A stretch of 64,000 nucleotides of DNA from positions 2,046,001 through 2,110,000 of the forward strand of contig NC_018025.1 of the NCBI RefSeq assembly GCF_000266945.1. Reading direction: 5' to 3'. This document shows, in pieces, positions 26,055 to 33,648 of the stretch (position 1 is the first letter of the stretch; every line of letters starts with the position of its first letter). The notes beneath the pieces were generated by a model that did no database searches, was not told where the DNA came from, and saw only the letters and a program-made list of their open reading frames with translations. Made by a program: the position numbers and the translations under genes. Source of the DNA: Desulfomonile tiedjei DSM 6799 (GTDB lineage Bacteria; Desulfobacterota; Desulfomonilia; Desulfomonilales; Desulfomonilaceae).

Positions 26055-27567
26055 AATGCTGTTGAATTAAGGAAAGGGTTCTTGATTTTTCACGTTTAAC
26101 CTCCGAGAATTCAGAAGGAATTGTGTTGACATGCGGGTAGTTACGCGCGATAAATTCTTTCAAAACAAGCTGCTGAAAGGATTTTATTATGGCACGCATT
26201 ATGCTTTGAAGAACCATGCCAACTTAGCGCGTACGCTGAAAAATTTCTTCACATTATTCCCGGACAAATCGACCCTTCCAAGAAACGCTCGCCTCAGGAC
26301 TTTACTCGAAACAGAAAACTCGCCTTTGGAAAGCTTATCACCTTCATCTTGTCCATTGCCGCCAGTGGAAAGGGTAAAGGAGTGGACATGAAATCCGGTG
26401 AATTCTTTCGACATGCCAGAATTCTTGGCCTTTGGCCTGACGCCGAGGCGATCCATCGAAGCGCGCTCACCAAGGCGCGCAAAAAGGTGGATTGGAGGAT
26501 CTTTCGGCAAATACTCGATGATGCGGTTGGTCTGGCTTATGAGTGTTGGCCTAAGAGCCCGAAGGACGAGTGGCATGGTATGTCCACTCATGCGATAGAT
26601 GGCTCCGACTATACGCTTCCAGCCGCCGATGAGCTCAGGGCCGAGTTTGATCCTGAGAGCGGACTTGGGCAAGCGGGCAAAGGACATTATCCTCAGTGTC
26701 TTGTATGCACGCTCTATGACGTCTTCAGACGTCTGCCCATCGCAAGAACTGTGGTCCCGGTGAATTCTTCGGAGCGGGACCAAGCCAAACATCTCCTGCC
26801 CCTCGTGCCTGAGGGAAGTGTCTTGCTCCTGGATCGAGGTTACCCAGGATATGAATTTCTCAGCTACCTTTTGGACAAGTTCAAAGGCTATTTCGTGATA
26901 CGTTGCCCCGCAACGTCCACCTTCGCCACAGTAAAGGAATTCATTCGGAGCGGGAAGAGCGAAGCCGAAATCGTGATTCCTCCGACATCGAACTATCTCA
27001 GCCAGGTGACGGCTGAACAACGAAAGGCCGCCAAGCCCATCAGAGTGAGAGTCATCAGACTGTCCAATCCTGACGGAACCCTCTCGGTTCTCCTGACGAA
27101 TCTTTACGACAAGGTGGAGTTTCCGAGACAGGAGATCACTGACCTCTATTTCAGGCGATGGGAAATCGAGAGCTATTTCCGGGATGAAAAGATTGGGCTC
27201 GAAATCGAAAAATTTCATGGCAAAACCTGCAACAGCGTCCTGCAAGAACTCTTTGCAGCTGCGATCATGGCTGTGATCTCAAGAACTCTCATGGCCATTT
27301 CCACCCAGTTACTCGGTGGAGAGCTCGGAGAACCTCAGTTCAAGAATGCGGTCATGACGCTCGCGTCTGAAGCCGCCGTGCTCGCCGCAGACGATCCTGA
27401 AAGAGCCATCGAAATCTTTCAGGATATTCTCAAAGAAATCTATCGTGTCAAATACTATCGACCAAACAGTCAGCGACCACCCCAACCAAGGGTGAACAAG
27501 CAAAGCAAAAACAAATGGCTTTACCGCAGGTACAAAAATGTCCCCGCAGCTTAAGTCAACAGCATTG
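26055..27567 (+). mobile_element. IS4-family insertion sequence, 1513 bp
   Basis: The terminal inverted repeats CAATGCTGTTGAATTAAG (left) and CAATGCTGTTGACTTAAG (right, reverse-complemented) differ at one of 18 positions. An 11-bp direct repeat CGCCGGCCTCC flanks both sides (26044-26054 and 27568-27578). The intact target is seen in the family C copy at 14360-14538, which proves the boundaries. One transposase gene fills the element. Confidence 0.95.
26349..27554 (+). CDS. IS4-family DDE transposase (5' end possibly frameshifted)
   Basis: The 401-residue frame from TTG 26349 carries the IS4 catalytic core: first Asp in HAIDGSDYTLPA, second Asp in LLLDRGYPGYEF, and the Y-(2)-R-(3)-E-(6)-K signature in YFRRWEIESYFRDEK. 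It cuts and joins the element ends. Family-like sequence (RSPQDFTRNRKLAFGKLITFI-type) continues upstream in the same frame to about 26265, but there is no ATG/GTG/TTG before the stop at 26151. A separate frame from ATG 26131 (MRVVTRDKFFQNKLLKGF) overlaps. A one-base frameshift around 26240-26280, mutational or programmed, would join them, so the copy may be inactive. The stop is 13 bp from the IS right end. Confidence 0.85.
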   Translation: MSIAASGKGKGVDMKSGEFFRHARILGLWPDAEAIHRSALTKARKKVDWRIFRQILDDAVGLAYECWPKSPKDEWHGMSTHAIDGSDYTLPAADELRAEFDPESGLGQAGKGHYPQCLVCTLYDVFRRLPIARTVVPVNSSERDQAKHLLPLVPEGSVLLLDRGYPGYEFLSYLLDKFKGYFVIRCPATSTFATVKEFIRSGKSEAEIVIPPTSNYLSQVTAEQRKAAKPIRVRVIRLSNPDGTLSVLLTNLYDKVEFPRQEITDLYFRRWEIESYFRDEKIGLEIEKFHGKTCNSVLQELFAAAIMAVISRTLMAISTQLLGGELGEPQFKNAVMTLASEAAVLAADDPERAIEIFQDILKEIYRVKYYRPNSQRPPQPRVNKQSKNKWLYRRYKNVPAA

Positions 27568-28121
27568 CGCCGGCCTCCGTGCCGGCGAACAATTCACCAA
27601 ACAAAGCAATAAGTTATCGCCGGCAGGGACGCCGGCGCTACTGATTCTTCCCATTGCAGGCATTGGATTCCGTCAAGACTTTCGATAACAGCTATAGATT
27701 CTTGAGTTTTGAGACAGTTTCTCCCCGCTGGTCTATTTTAGCGATATCATTGATCATATTGAAGACGTGCCGGCACGGAGGCACGGCACCTACCAATGAT
27801 CCTACCCTCAATCGGACATTAGTCTTGGTAATTCCCCTATGTAATATTGCATCGGCTTTTCGTCTGAAAAGAAAATCGGGGAGCAACTTCTGCCAAACAA
27901 GTCGCTCCCCGAATTCCCACTTCACGGATTGCTCAAACTCGCTTCACGCCACAAGTTTTCTTCATGAAAGCGGGATAAACCCCATATGTGAACGATTACC
28001 ACCCATCAGGAGGGAAGGTGGTCATCCAAAAAAACTGTCGTTGTCATCCGATCATTGCTCATGGCCTCGATGACAATCTTCCGTCTTATTCACGAGAGAT
28101 CGTTTGGAGCGAATGTCAAGG

Positions 28122-28290
28122 ATTCTGACGTCTATCCCACGCTCCGATATAAGACATTGGTAGGGGCCGGCGTCCCTGCCGGTCCATTCTATCGATATCA
28201 TTGATCATATTGAAGATGTGCCGGCACGGAGGCCGACACCACCAATACTCCGGTCTTCAATCGGATGTTAATTTCGGCAATTCTAAGAGC
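28122..28290 (+). repeat. Family A MITE-like repeat
   Basis: Near-consensus copy: ATTCTGACG start, GGCCGGCGTCCCTGCCGGTCC, TCGATATCATTGATCATATT, GTGCCGGCACGGAGGCC, and TTAATTTCGGCAATT end. 27841-28121 holds nothing recognised. Confidence 0.75.
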
Positions 28291-28304
28291 CGGACAGACG
28301 GATC

Positions 28305-28880
28305 TCACAACACCTGTGTCACTTTGCCGACGGCTTTGTCAGTGCTTTCCAATGCTTCCGCATAACGTTTTCTCAGCAGGTCCGACGCTTCGCCCACCTT
28401 TCCGAAATGCAGGCACTGGGTCAGACAACCTGTTGCGCACGCAGGCTTGAGCCCCTTATCGATGCGATCCATGCAGTAGTCGCATTTGACGATCTTGCCG
28501 GTTTCGGGATTCCACTGGGGGACACCCCAGGGACAAGCCGCTATGCAACATTTGCATCCGATGCAAAGCTTTGAGTCCACAAACACGATTCCGTCTTTAA
28601 CGCGCTTCTGAATAGCGCCGGTCGGGCATACATTCGCGCAAAAAGGGTTTTCGCAGTGGAAGCACGGAAGGAAATGGAAATCCATCTTTAATGTATGTTG
28701 ACGTGTTCTCGGGCCTATTTCGATAATCCTGCACAGACGCGGCCCCACGGGAAGATTGTTCTTCATCTTGCAGTGAAGCTCACAACTGTAGCAGCCGATA
28801 CATCGTTCCGAATCATGGAACAGGTGGACTCTGTCCAAAGTTTCTCCGGGCTGTGATTCAGGTTTTTCAGGATTCGACAT
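28305..28880 (-). CDS. 4Fe-4S ferredoxin-type electron transfer subunit (PsrB/DmsB-like)
   Basis: A 191-residue protein with four clusters' worth of cysteines: CIGCYSCELHC, CFHCENPFCANVC, CIGCKCCIAAC, and CDYC...CATGC. This matches the beta subunits of polysulfide/thiosulfate/DMSO reductase complexes, which relay electrons between a membrane quinol site and the molybdopterin subunit. It lies 60 bp downstream of the molybdopterin subunit gene on the same strand, with GGAGG before ATG 28880. No NrfD/PsrC-type quinol-binding membrane subunit is encoded nearby, so the electron partner may be soluble or be the unusual membrane protein of this operon. Confidence 0.92.
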   Translation of the reverse strand: MSNPEKPESQPGETLDRVHLFHDSERCIGCYSCELHCKMKNNLPVGPRLCRIIEIGPRTRQHTLKMDFHFLPCFHCENPFCANVCPTGAIQKRVKDGIVFVDSKLCIGCKCCIAACPWGVPQWNPETGKIVKCDYCMDRIDKGLKPACATGCLTQCLHFGKVGEASDLLRKRYAEALESTDKAVGKVTQVL

Positions 28881-28940
28881 TTGATGCCTCCGATATATTA
28901 AGAGCTTTGTGTTTCATATGGTGTGCGACCTGTCGGACGA

Positions 28941-31022
28941 TCACATCTTCTCGATTTCTACGAAGCATTCCTGCATGGCAGCGCTTCCACCAACAAAATC
29001 GGATACTACTCCCTGTAATTCGGAATCCGCGAGACCCACTCCGTACGCGTATTTCTGAGCCTTGGCCTTCTTTCCGAATCCGTGAGGCATGAATACGGCT
29101 TCCGGATGTATTCCGTCCGTGGTGAAAACCGTAGCGGTTCCCGATCCGATCTCGTTTCGCACCAGAACGCTGTCACCGTCTTTCACGCCCAGGCGGGCTG
29201 CAACATCCTTGTGCATCCAAAGAGGATGATTCCAGAGCACTTCCTTGATGAACTTGTTGTTGCTCATGGAACCCTGGGTGTACAGGGGATTTCTTCCGAT
29301 GATGAGGCGTAGCTTTCCTTCCGGAACCTGAAGATTCTCATACGGAGGAAGCGACTCAAGACCGTTTTCCTCCATTTTTGAGGAGATAACCTCAATCTTC
29401 TTGGAAGGAGTCTTGAACTTGAGGCCTGTCTGGCGGTCGTAATAGATCTTATCCTTCGCCAGATTGACCACACCCGTCTTTTCGAATTCGGCAAGCTCTA
29501 TACCGGTTTCCGACAGTTTCCACGCGTTGTAGTCGTCGATATCCGTGTAGAAGAATTTGTCACCGAACCCGAGCCGTTCAGCCAATTCTTTGAAGATCTG
29601 CCATGCGGGTCGCGTATCGAGAAGGGGGTCCACCACTTTCTTACGGAGTGCAAGTATCGGTTTGAGCCCTTTTCGCTCCTGAATGGGATCTCCCCGCTCG
29701 AGGAAATGAGTTTCAGGAAGCACTACGTCTGCATACCAGGCAGTGTTGCTCCAGTTCACATCGACTGCCACGATGAGATCGAGTTTGTCGAGCGCATGAA
29801 TAAGCCTTTTCGTATCAGGGACCGAATATAAGGGGTCGAAGCGGTAGATCATGAGCCCTTTCACGGGATAGGGCTGCTCGGTTTCAATCGCTTCGGCCAG
29901 CATGTGAGCTATTCCCTGAGATTTCTCGACAATGGGAAACTTCTTTCCGGGCCCGATGCAGTCGAATCGATCGCCTTTCGGTGCTTCTATGGTGCCGGGC
30001 AGCTCTTTCATGCCCTTTCTGCCGGTATCTCCAAGCCCCTTCTTGAAGAACAAACCTCCCGGGGTCTCGTAACTGCCCATGAGCGCGTTCAGGAAGAGAA
30101 TGGATCGTCTCATGTGGAATTCGGTTACATAACGAGCGGCAAACCATCCGATATGGAAGATCACCTTGGGTTTTGCTTCACCGAATTCTCTCGCGAGTTT
30201 GCGGATTGCCGCAGGCTCCACATCAGTTTCTTTTTCCGCCCATTCAGGGGTGTACGGCTCTACATAGCGCCGCAATGCATCGAAATCCTTCACCCAGGTG
30301 TTGACGAAACCCTCATCATACAGACGATTCTTTATGATTTCGTTCATGAGCGCCAGGTTGAAGGCCCAGTCGCCTCCCGGTCGAATCTTCACCCAGTAAT
30401 AGGACCTAACTGCAGTCTTGGACGCGCGGGGATCGACGGTTACGATCTTTACCCCATTGTCCATTGCGGCCATCAGTTGGTTCACTTCCGCAACCGTAAG
30501 AGATTCGAATATGTTACGGCCGTAGAGCACAACGTATTCTGCGTTTTCGATATCGAAGCCCAATGCCTTGCGGCCTACTCCCAGGGTGGCCTGACAGGCC
30601 GTGTGCAGCGACAACGGGCAAACGCTGTTATGAGTAAAGTCGTTCGGAGTACCGTAGCCGCGGGCAAAGGATTTTACGAACTCATTGTTCAGGCTGCCTC
30701 TGTAGCCGACGAGAACACTCTCGGGACCGAATTTTTCCTTGATGCGGCTCATTCGTTCGGCAACGTATGTATATGCTTCGTCCCATGAAACATCGCGCCA
30801 CTCTCCACCGCCTCTCGGCCCCACTCTGATTTTTGGACCGCCCGGCTTTTCCGTGTCATAGAGGAACCATTTTCCCGCTGCTCCTTTTGCGCAGAGTCGA
30901 GTGCCAATCGATCCCACATTAGGGTTGCCGAAAATGGTGGACACCACTCCGTCATTGAGCGTCACTTCAATGGGACATCGTGCCGAACACATTTCGCATT
31001 GACTGTATTTTACTGTTTCCAT
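28941..31022 (-). CDS. Molybdopterin oxidoreductase catalytic subunit (polysulfide/thiosulfate reductase-like)
   Basis: A 693-residue member of the DMSO reductase superfamily. The N-terminal [4Fe-4S] binding set is CEMCSARCP and CAKGAAGKW. The molybdenum-ligand region is THNSVCPLSLHTACQ, with Cys as probable ligand. The central domains carry NLALMNEIIKN and RFDPLYSVPD. The C-terminal molybdopterin-binding domain has GRNPLYTQG, DGDSVLVRNEIGSG and MPHGFGKKA. PsrA/PhsA relatives reduce sulfur compounds. Unlike those, it starts directly at METVKYSQCEMC with no twin-arginine signal, so it appears cytoplasmic. AAGGAG lies 8 nt before ATG 31022; an upstream open stretch overlaps the next gene and is rejected as coding. 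Confidence 0.9.
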   Translation of the reverse strand: METVKYSQCEMCSARCPIEVTLNDGVVSTIFGNPNVGSIGTRLCAKGAAGKWFLYDTEKPGGPKIRVGPRGGGEWRDVSWDEAYTYVAERMSRIKEKFGPESVLVGYRGSLNNEFVKSFARGYGTPNDFTHNSVCPLSLHTACQATLGVGRKALGFDIENAEYVVLYGRNIFESLTVAEVNQLMAAMDNGVKIVTVDPRASKTAVRSYYWVKIRPGGDWAFNLALMNEIIKNRLYDEGFVNTWVKDFDALRRYVEPYTPEWAEKETDVEPAAIRKLAREFGEAKPKVIFHIGWFAARYVTEFHMRRSILFLNALMGSYETPGGLFFKKGLGDTGRKGMKELPGTIEAPKGDRFDCIGPGKKFPIVEKSQGIAHMLAEAIETEQPYPVKGLMIYRFDPLYSVPDTKRLIHALDKLDLIVAVDVNWSNTAWYADVVLPETHFLERGDPIQERKGLKPILALRKKVVDPLLDTRPAWQIFKELAERLGFGDKFFYTDIDDYNAWKLSETGIELAEFEKTGVVNLAKDKIYYDRQTGLKFKTPSKKIEVISSKMEENGLESLPPYENLQVPEGKLRLIIGRNPLYTQGSMSNNKFIKEVLWNHPLWMHKDVAARLGVKDGDSVLVRNEIGSGTATVFTTDGIHPEAVFMPHGFGKKAKAQKYAYGVGLADSELQGVVSDFVGGSAAMQECFVEIEKM

Positions 31023-31093
31023 GCAAGAAACTCCTTGAGCTACATCTAGTTTTCCGGTGATGTATCGGTCACCATAGCGTGCACGGCCGAAGG

Positions 31094-31678
31094 TCACGTG
31101 CTCTTGCTGTTTTGCGGAGCAAGATCCGCGAGGGTTTTCATTTTTCGAGTGCGCTGGCCGTATGAATCCAGAATTGCGTTGATACGCCTGAAATACGGGA
31201 TCATAGGCTTTATCCGCTTGAATATGAGGTAGGCTGCGGCGTAGAGCGGAACGAAAACTGCAAAACATCCTACCGTATAGTCGGTAAACAGGATCGCAAA
31301 ATCGACTTCAGCAAACCTGTACTGCAGCCATGTCATGACGAAGAAAACAGGCCAGAGAAAAGCCGCTGACATGGCGATCTGCGCGAAAAAAGATTTACCG
31401 AAAGCCTCGTTCGCCATTTTATTCGCCGCGTGATAGGCCTCTTTGTCATTGGCGGCCAGAGCATCAATGGACAGATTCTGATATTTGACGATCTCACCTG
31501 TCTGTTCGTCGATGTGTTTTCTGTTGATCAGGAAGACGAGAGAAATCGTAAATTCTCCCACAACGACCGCGAGAAATGCCAAAACAAAATTTCCGATGAG
31601 AAAATCGATAAAGCTGTATCCGGTCATGCGGAACAGCATGATGAGGTACGGATCGAAATAGTGACAAATCTCAATCAT
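31094..31678 (-). CDS. Integral membrane protein of the molybdoenzyme operon, unknown function
   Basis: A 194-residue protein with three to four predicted membrane segments: FLIGNFVLAFLAVVVGEF, AAFLWPVFFVMTWLQYRFAEV, and FAVFVPLYAAAYLIF. A cytoplasmic helical loop (about residues 55-105, NLSIDALAANDKEAYHAANKMANEAFGKSFF) lies between them. The overall plan resembles DUF106/EMC3-like membrane proteins, but this is only a likeness. It has no heme or quinol-site motif. It lies between the TauE-type exporter and the molybdopterin subunit in the same operon, so it may anchor the enzyme or help the exporter. Confidence 0.6.
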   Translation of the reverse strand: MIEICHYFDPYLIMLFRMTGYSFIDFLIGNFVLAFLAVVVGEFTISLVFLINRKHIDEQTGEIVKYQNLSIDALAANDKEAYHAANKMANEAFGKSFFAQIAMSAAFLWPVFFVMTWLQYRFAEVDFAILFTDYTVGCFAVFVPLYAAAYLIFKRIKPMIPYFRRINAILDSYGQRTRKMKTLADLAPQNSKST

Positions 31679-31741
31679 CAGATCTCTCGAGTGAAGGAGG
31701 CCAGGTGTCGACCTCCCTCATCACAACGTATCAGCGCGTCC

Positions 31742-32908
31742 TTACATTCCGGGGAATATGGATTTACCCAGAAAACCTTTTGTGGCGTAACCGATGCCTA
31801 CGTAGAGTGCCAGGACAACAAAGAGTCTCTTTAACCAGATATCGGGGATTTTCTTGGAAGTCATGGGTCCGAGGATCGACCCGATTATTATACCAATTAA
31901 TTCGACTCCGATAAAGGACAGGTCAACAGGAATACCCTTCACGAACATATACGTGAAAATCGAGGTTATCATACTGATGAGAACCGCCAGCGCCGAGGTC
32001 CCTGCAACGATGTACATGGGCAGTCCGGCAATGGAAGTTAGAAACGGAACGTACAGGAAGCCGCCGCCGACTCCGATAAAGGCAGAGATTGCAGCGATCA
32101 CGAAACCACCGATGATTGGGATGATGGGGTTGAAAGAGAATTCCACGCCATAAAACGTAAAACTTATCCGGCTGGCGCCCCAGCTCTTGACCTGAACGCC
32201 TGCTGCAGCATGGTTGGTGGCCGAGCCGCCGCCTTTGCCCATGTGCTCGCGCTCGAATGCGTCCGCTGCTGCCTTGGCCGCCTTCTTACTCTTTTGGCCG
32301 GCAGGAGTGGTCTCATAGAAGAGGAATCCGCCGATCACGAGAACTGTTATGCCGAAGTATCCAATGTACTCCCTGAGGCTTATCTTTCCGGCCGTGAGAA
32401 CGGGAATCAGATATGCGCCCAAAATCCCTCCAGCCGCAAGACAGACACCGAGGGGAAGCACAAGACGCCCCATTCTATAGTACGTCGTTGAAGAAATGAG
32501 GGCGGATAAGCCCACCAAATATTGGTTGCTGGTTCGTATCGAGTCAGTGAGCAGTTTGTTGAGAACGGGGTTTGTGTCTTTAAAGGACCGTGCGTAATCG
32601 CCCAGCCCAAACACCGTGATATGACCGACTCCTGCCATGATCCCGCCGAACGCGCCGACTGACGAGAAAATCCATCCGACCCAGATTCCCCAGAGGATAG
32701 GCCAAAGGAGAAAGAAACTGGGTGCTCCCGGGATACCGAAGAAACCTTTCGGAGCATTCTGATCTATCTGTCCGACACCCGTTCCCTGGGGAGTCTTTGC
32801 CAGCGCGTCTTCGAGCTTACCTGCGTCCGCTCCCGAAGCAGCCAGCAGTACGGCAGCCAAAGCCACTGCAATCACTAATCCTGCAATGACCCAACCTTTG
32901 TGCTTCAT
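31742..32908 (-). CDS. TauE/SafE family sulfite/sulfonate-type anion exporter
   Basis: A 388-residue protein with a hydrophobic N-terminal signal/anchor segment (KGWVIAGLVIAVALAAVLLAA) and about eight further membrane helices in two repeats. These include SSVGAFGGIMAGVGHI and the duplicated FIGVGGGFLYVPFL, the hallmark of TauE/SafE transporters. A cytoplasmic Ala/Lys-rich loop (about 215-245) separates the halves. Family members export sulfite, sulfoacetate or other sulfur anions, which fits the sulfur-type molybdoenzyme encoded downstream. ATG 32908 with AGGAGG just upstream is preferred over the longer open frame. Confidence 0.85.
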   Translation of the reverse strand: MKHKGWVIAGLVIAVALAAVLLAASGADAGKLEDALAKTPQGTGVGQIDQNAPKGFFGIPGAPSFFLLWPILWGIWVGWIFSSVGAFGGIMAGVGHITVFGLGDYARSFKDTNPVLNKLLTDSIRTSNQYLVGLSALISSTTYYRMGRLVLPLGVCLAAGGILGAYLIPVLTAGKISLREYIGYFGITVLVIGGFLFYETTPAGQKSKKAAKAAADAFEREHMGKGGGSATNHAAAGVQVKSWGASRISFTFYGVEFSFNPIIPIIGGFVIAAISAFIGVGGGFLYVPFLTSIAGLPMYIVAGTSALAVLISMITSIFTYMFVKGIPVDLSFIGVELIGIIIGSILGPMTSKKIPDIWLKRLFVVLALYVGIGYATKGFLGKSIFPGM

Positions 32909-32933
32909 GTAAACCTCCTGATTTTGACGAACT

Positions 32934-33329
32934 CTAGTGTTCGTTAAGTGTCCTGGACCCATTCTGTTTTCGATAACCGGTTCGCTTGGAAAGCAACTCT
33001 CGCACTTTGGATTCGATAGTTTGTATCTCAACGGGCTTTATGAGCAGATTGTCCCGGGAGAGGGATCTTTCGCTTTCGGAGAAATAATCGGAAATTGTGA
33101 TGATCGAAATACCTGCTTCCATCCGTTCTATTCGCTTCACCATATCGATCTCTTCGGGGCTTCCGTGACGGATATGAGCAATCACAATGTCCGGAGGATT
33201 CGATGCAATCTGTCTGAGTGCTGCGGTACTCTCATTGCAGGTATCCACCTGATAGCCTTCAGGTTCGAGTACCCGTCGCAGGAGATTGCAGGAATCCGCT
33301 TCTTCGTCGAAAATCAGTATCGAGGCCAA
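32934..33329 (-). CDS. Degenerate response-regulator receiver domain (pseudo-receiver)
   Basis: A 131-residue stand-alone CheY-like fold: ILIFDEEAD start, conserved Lys in LLIKPVE, and a basic C-terminal tail. The phosphorylation-site strand reads DIVIAHIRHG where the family has a D at the H position, so it cannot be phosphorylated normally and probably works by protein-protein contact. It starts at an unusual TTG (33329) without a strong ribosome site. It is the first gene of the sulfur molybdoenzyme operon, 25 bp before the TauE gene and 58 nt after a sigma-54 promoter. Confidence 0.75.
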   Translation of the reverse strand: MASILIFDEEADSCNLLRRVLEPEGYQVDTCNESTAALRQIASNPPDIVIAHIRHGSPEEIDMVKRIERMEAGISIITISDYFSESERSLSRDNLLIKPVEIQTIESKVRELLSKRTGYRKQNGSRTLNEH

Positions 33330-33386
33330 ATTGTGTGCACCGTATCTGAAGGTTCTTGAGCCGGTCCAGACTGTTCCTCACGATTT

Positions 33387-33402
33387 AGCAACATAGATGC
33401 CA
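33387..33402 (-). promoter_or_regulatory. Sigma-54 promoter of the molybdoenzyme operon
   Basis: The minus strand reads TGGCATCTATGTTGCT, with the invariant GG and GC spaced by 10 nt (consensus TGGCAC-N5-TTGC). Transcription would begin near 33376, about 47 nt before the TTG start at 33329. An NtrC-type activator gene lies immediately upstream (33649-35067). Confidence 0.75.
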
Positions 33403-33648
33403 TCAAATGCTCATAATTCGACAGAAGAGATTATTCGGAAATTATGTTGCCAATTGACCGGAATTGCAGGTGAAAGACAAATATATGGCTCTCAGCCACT
33501 CTGTTTGATAATTCGAGAGACCAATCCGGATGTTGCCAAGTGCAACGAAATTCATGCACTCCAGATGGGACTAAAATGAAATATGGTTAATGTTTTCAGT
33601 GAGATAGGAAGAATCGGAATTTTTTGCAGGTGCAATAAATGTACTGCA

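Larger units (their letters stand above)
25525..27840. repeat. Nested repeat complex A-B-E-B-D-C-IS4
   Basis: From the left: a reversed family A half ending at TCCG (25556-25559); family B (from 25560); an E insert starting GTAGGAGCGGACC; a second B inside E (about 25678-25935) that carries family D (about 25750-25850); the rest of E and B; then family C (25989-27692, TATA flanks 25985-25988 and 27693-27696) containing the IS4 element; the B right end (to 27721); and a forward family A half (27722-27840). The two outer A halves are in opposite orientation, and the B flanks (TCCG left, TCCC right) do not match, so this B is a recombinant. Confidence 0.7.

Noticed and set aside
26199-27245. Minus-strand open frame (348 codons) in the IS element
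   Set aside because: It is antisense to the transposase carrying the DDE and YREK motifs.
20262-28290. CRISPR array
   Set aside because: Repeats here are dispersed, nested and of different lengths, without regular short spacers, and no cas genes are present.
29904-30788. Plus-strand open frame (294 codons)
   Set aside because: It is antisense to the molybdopterin subunit gene.
31023-31268. N-terminal extension of the molybdopterin subunit
   Set aside because: It overlaps the upstream membrane-protein gene by about 175 bp and has no ribosome site, while ATG 31022 has AAGGAG and begins at the FeS motif.
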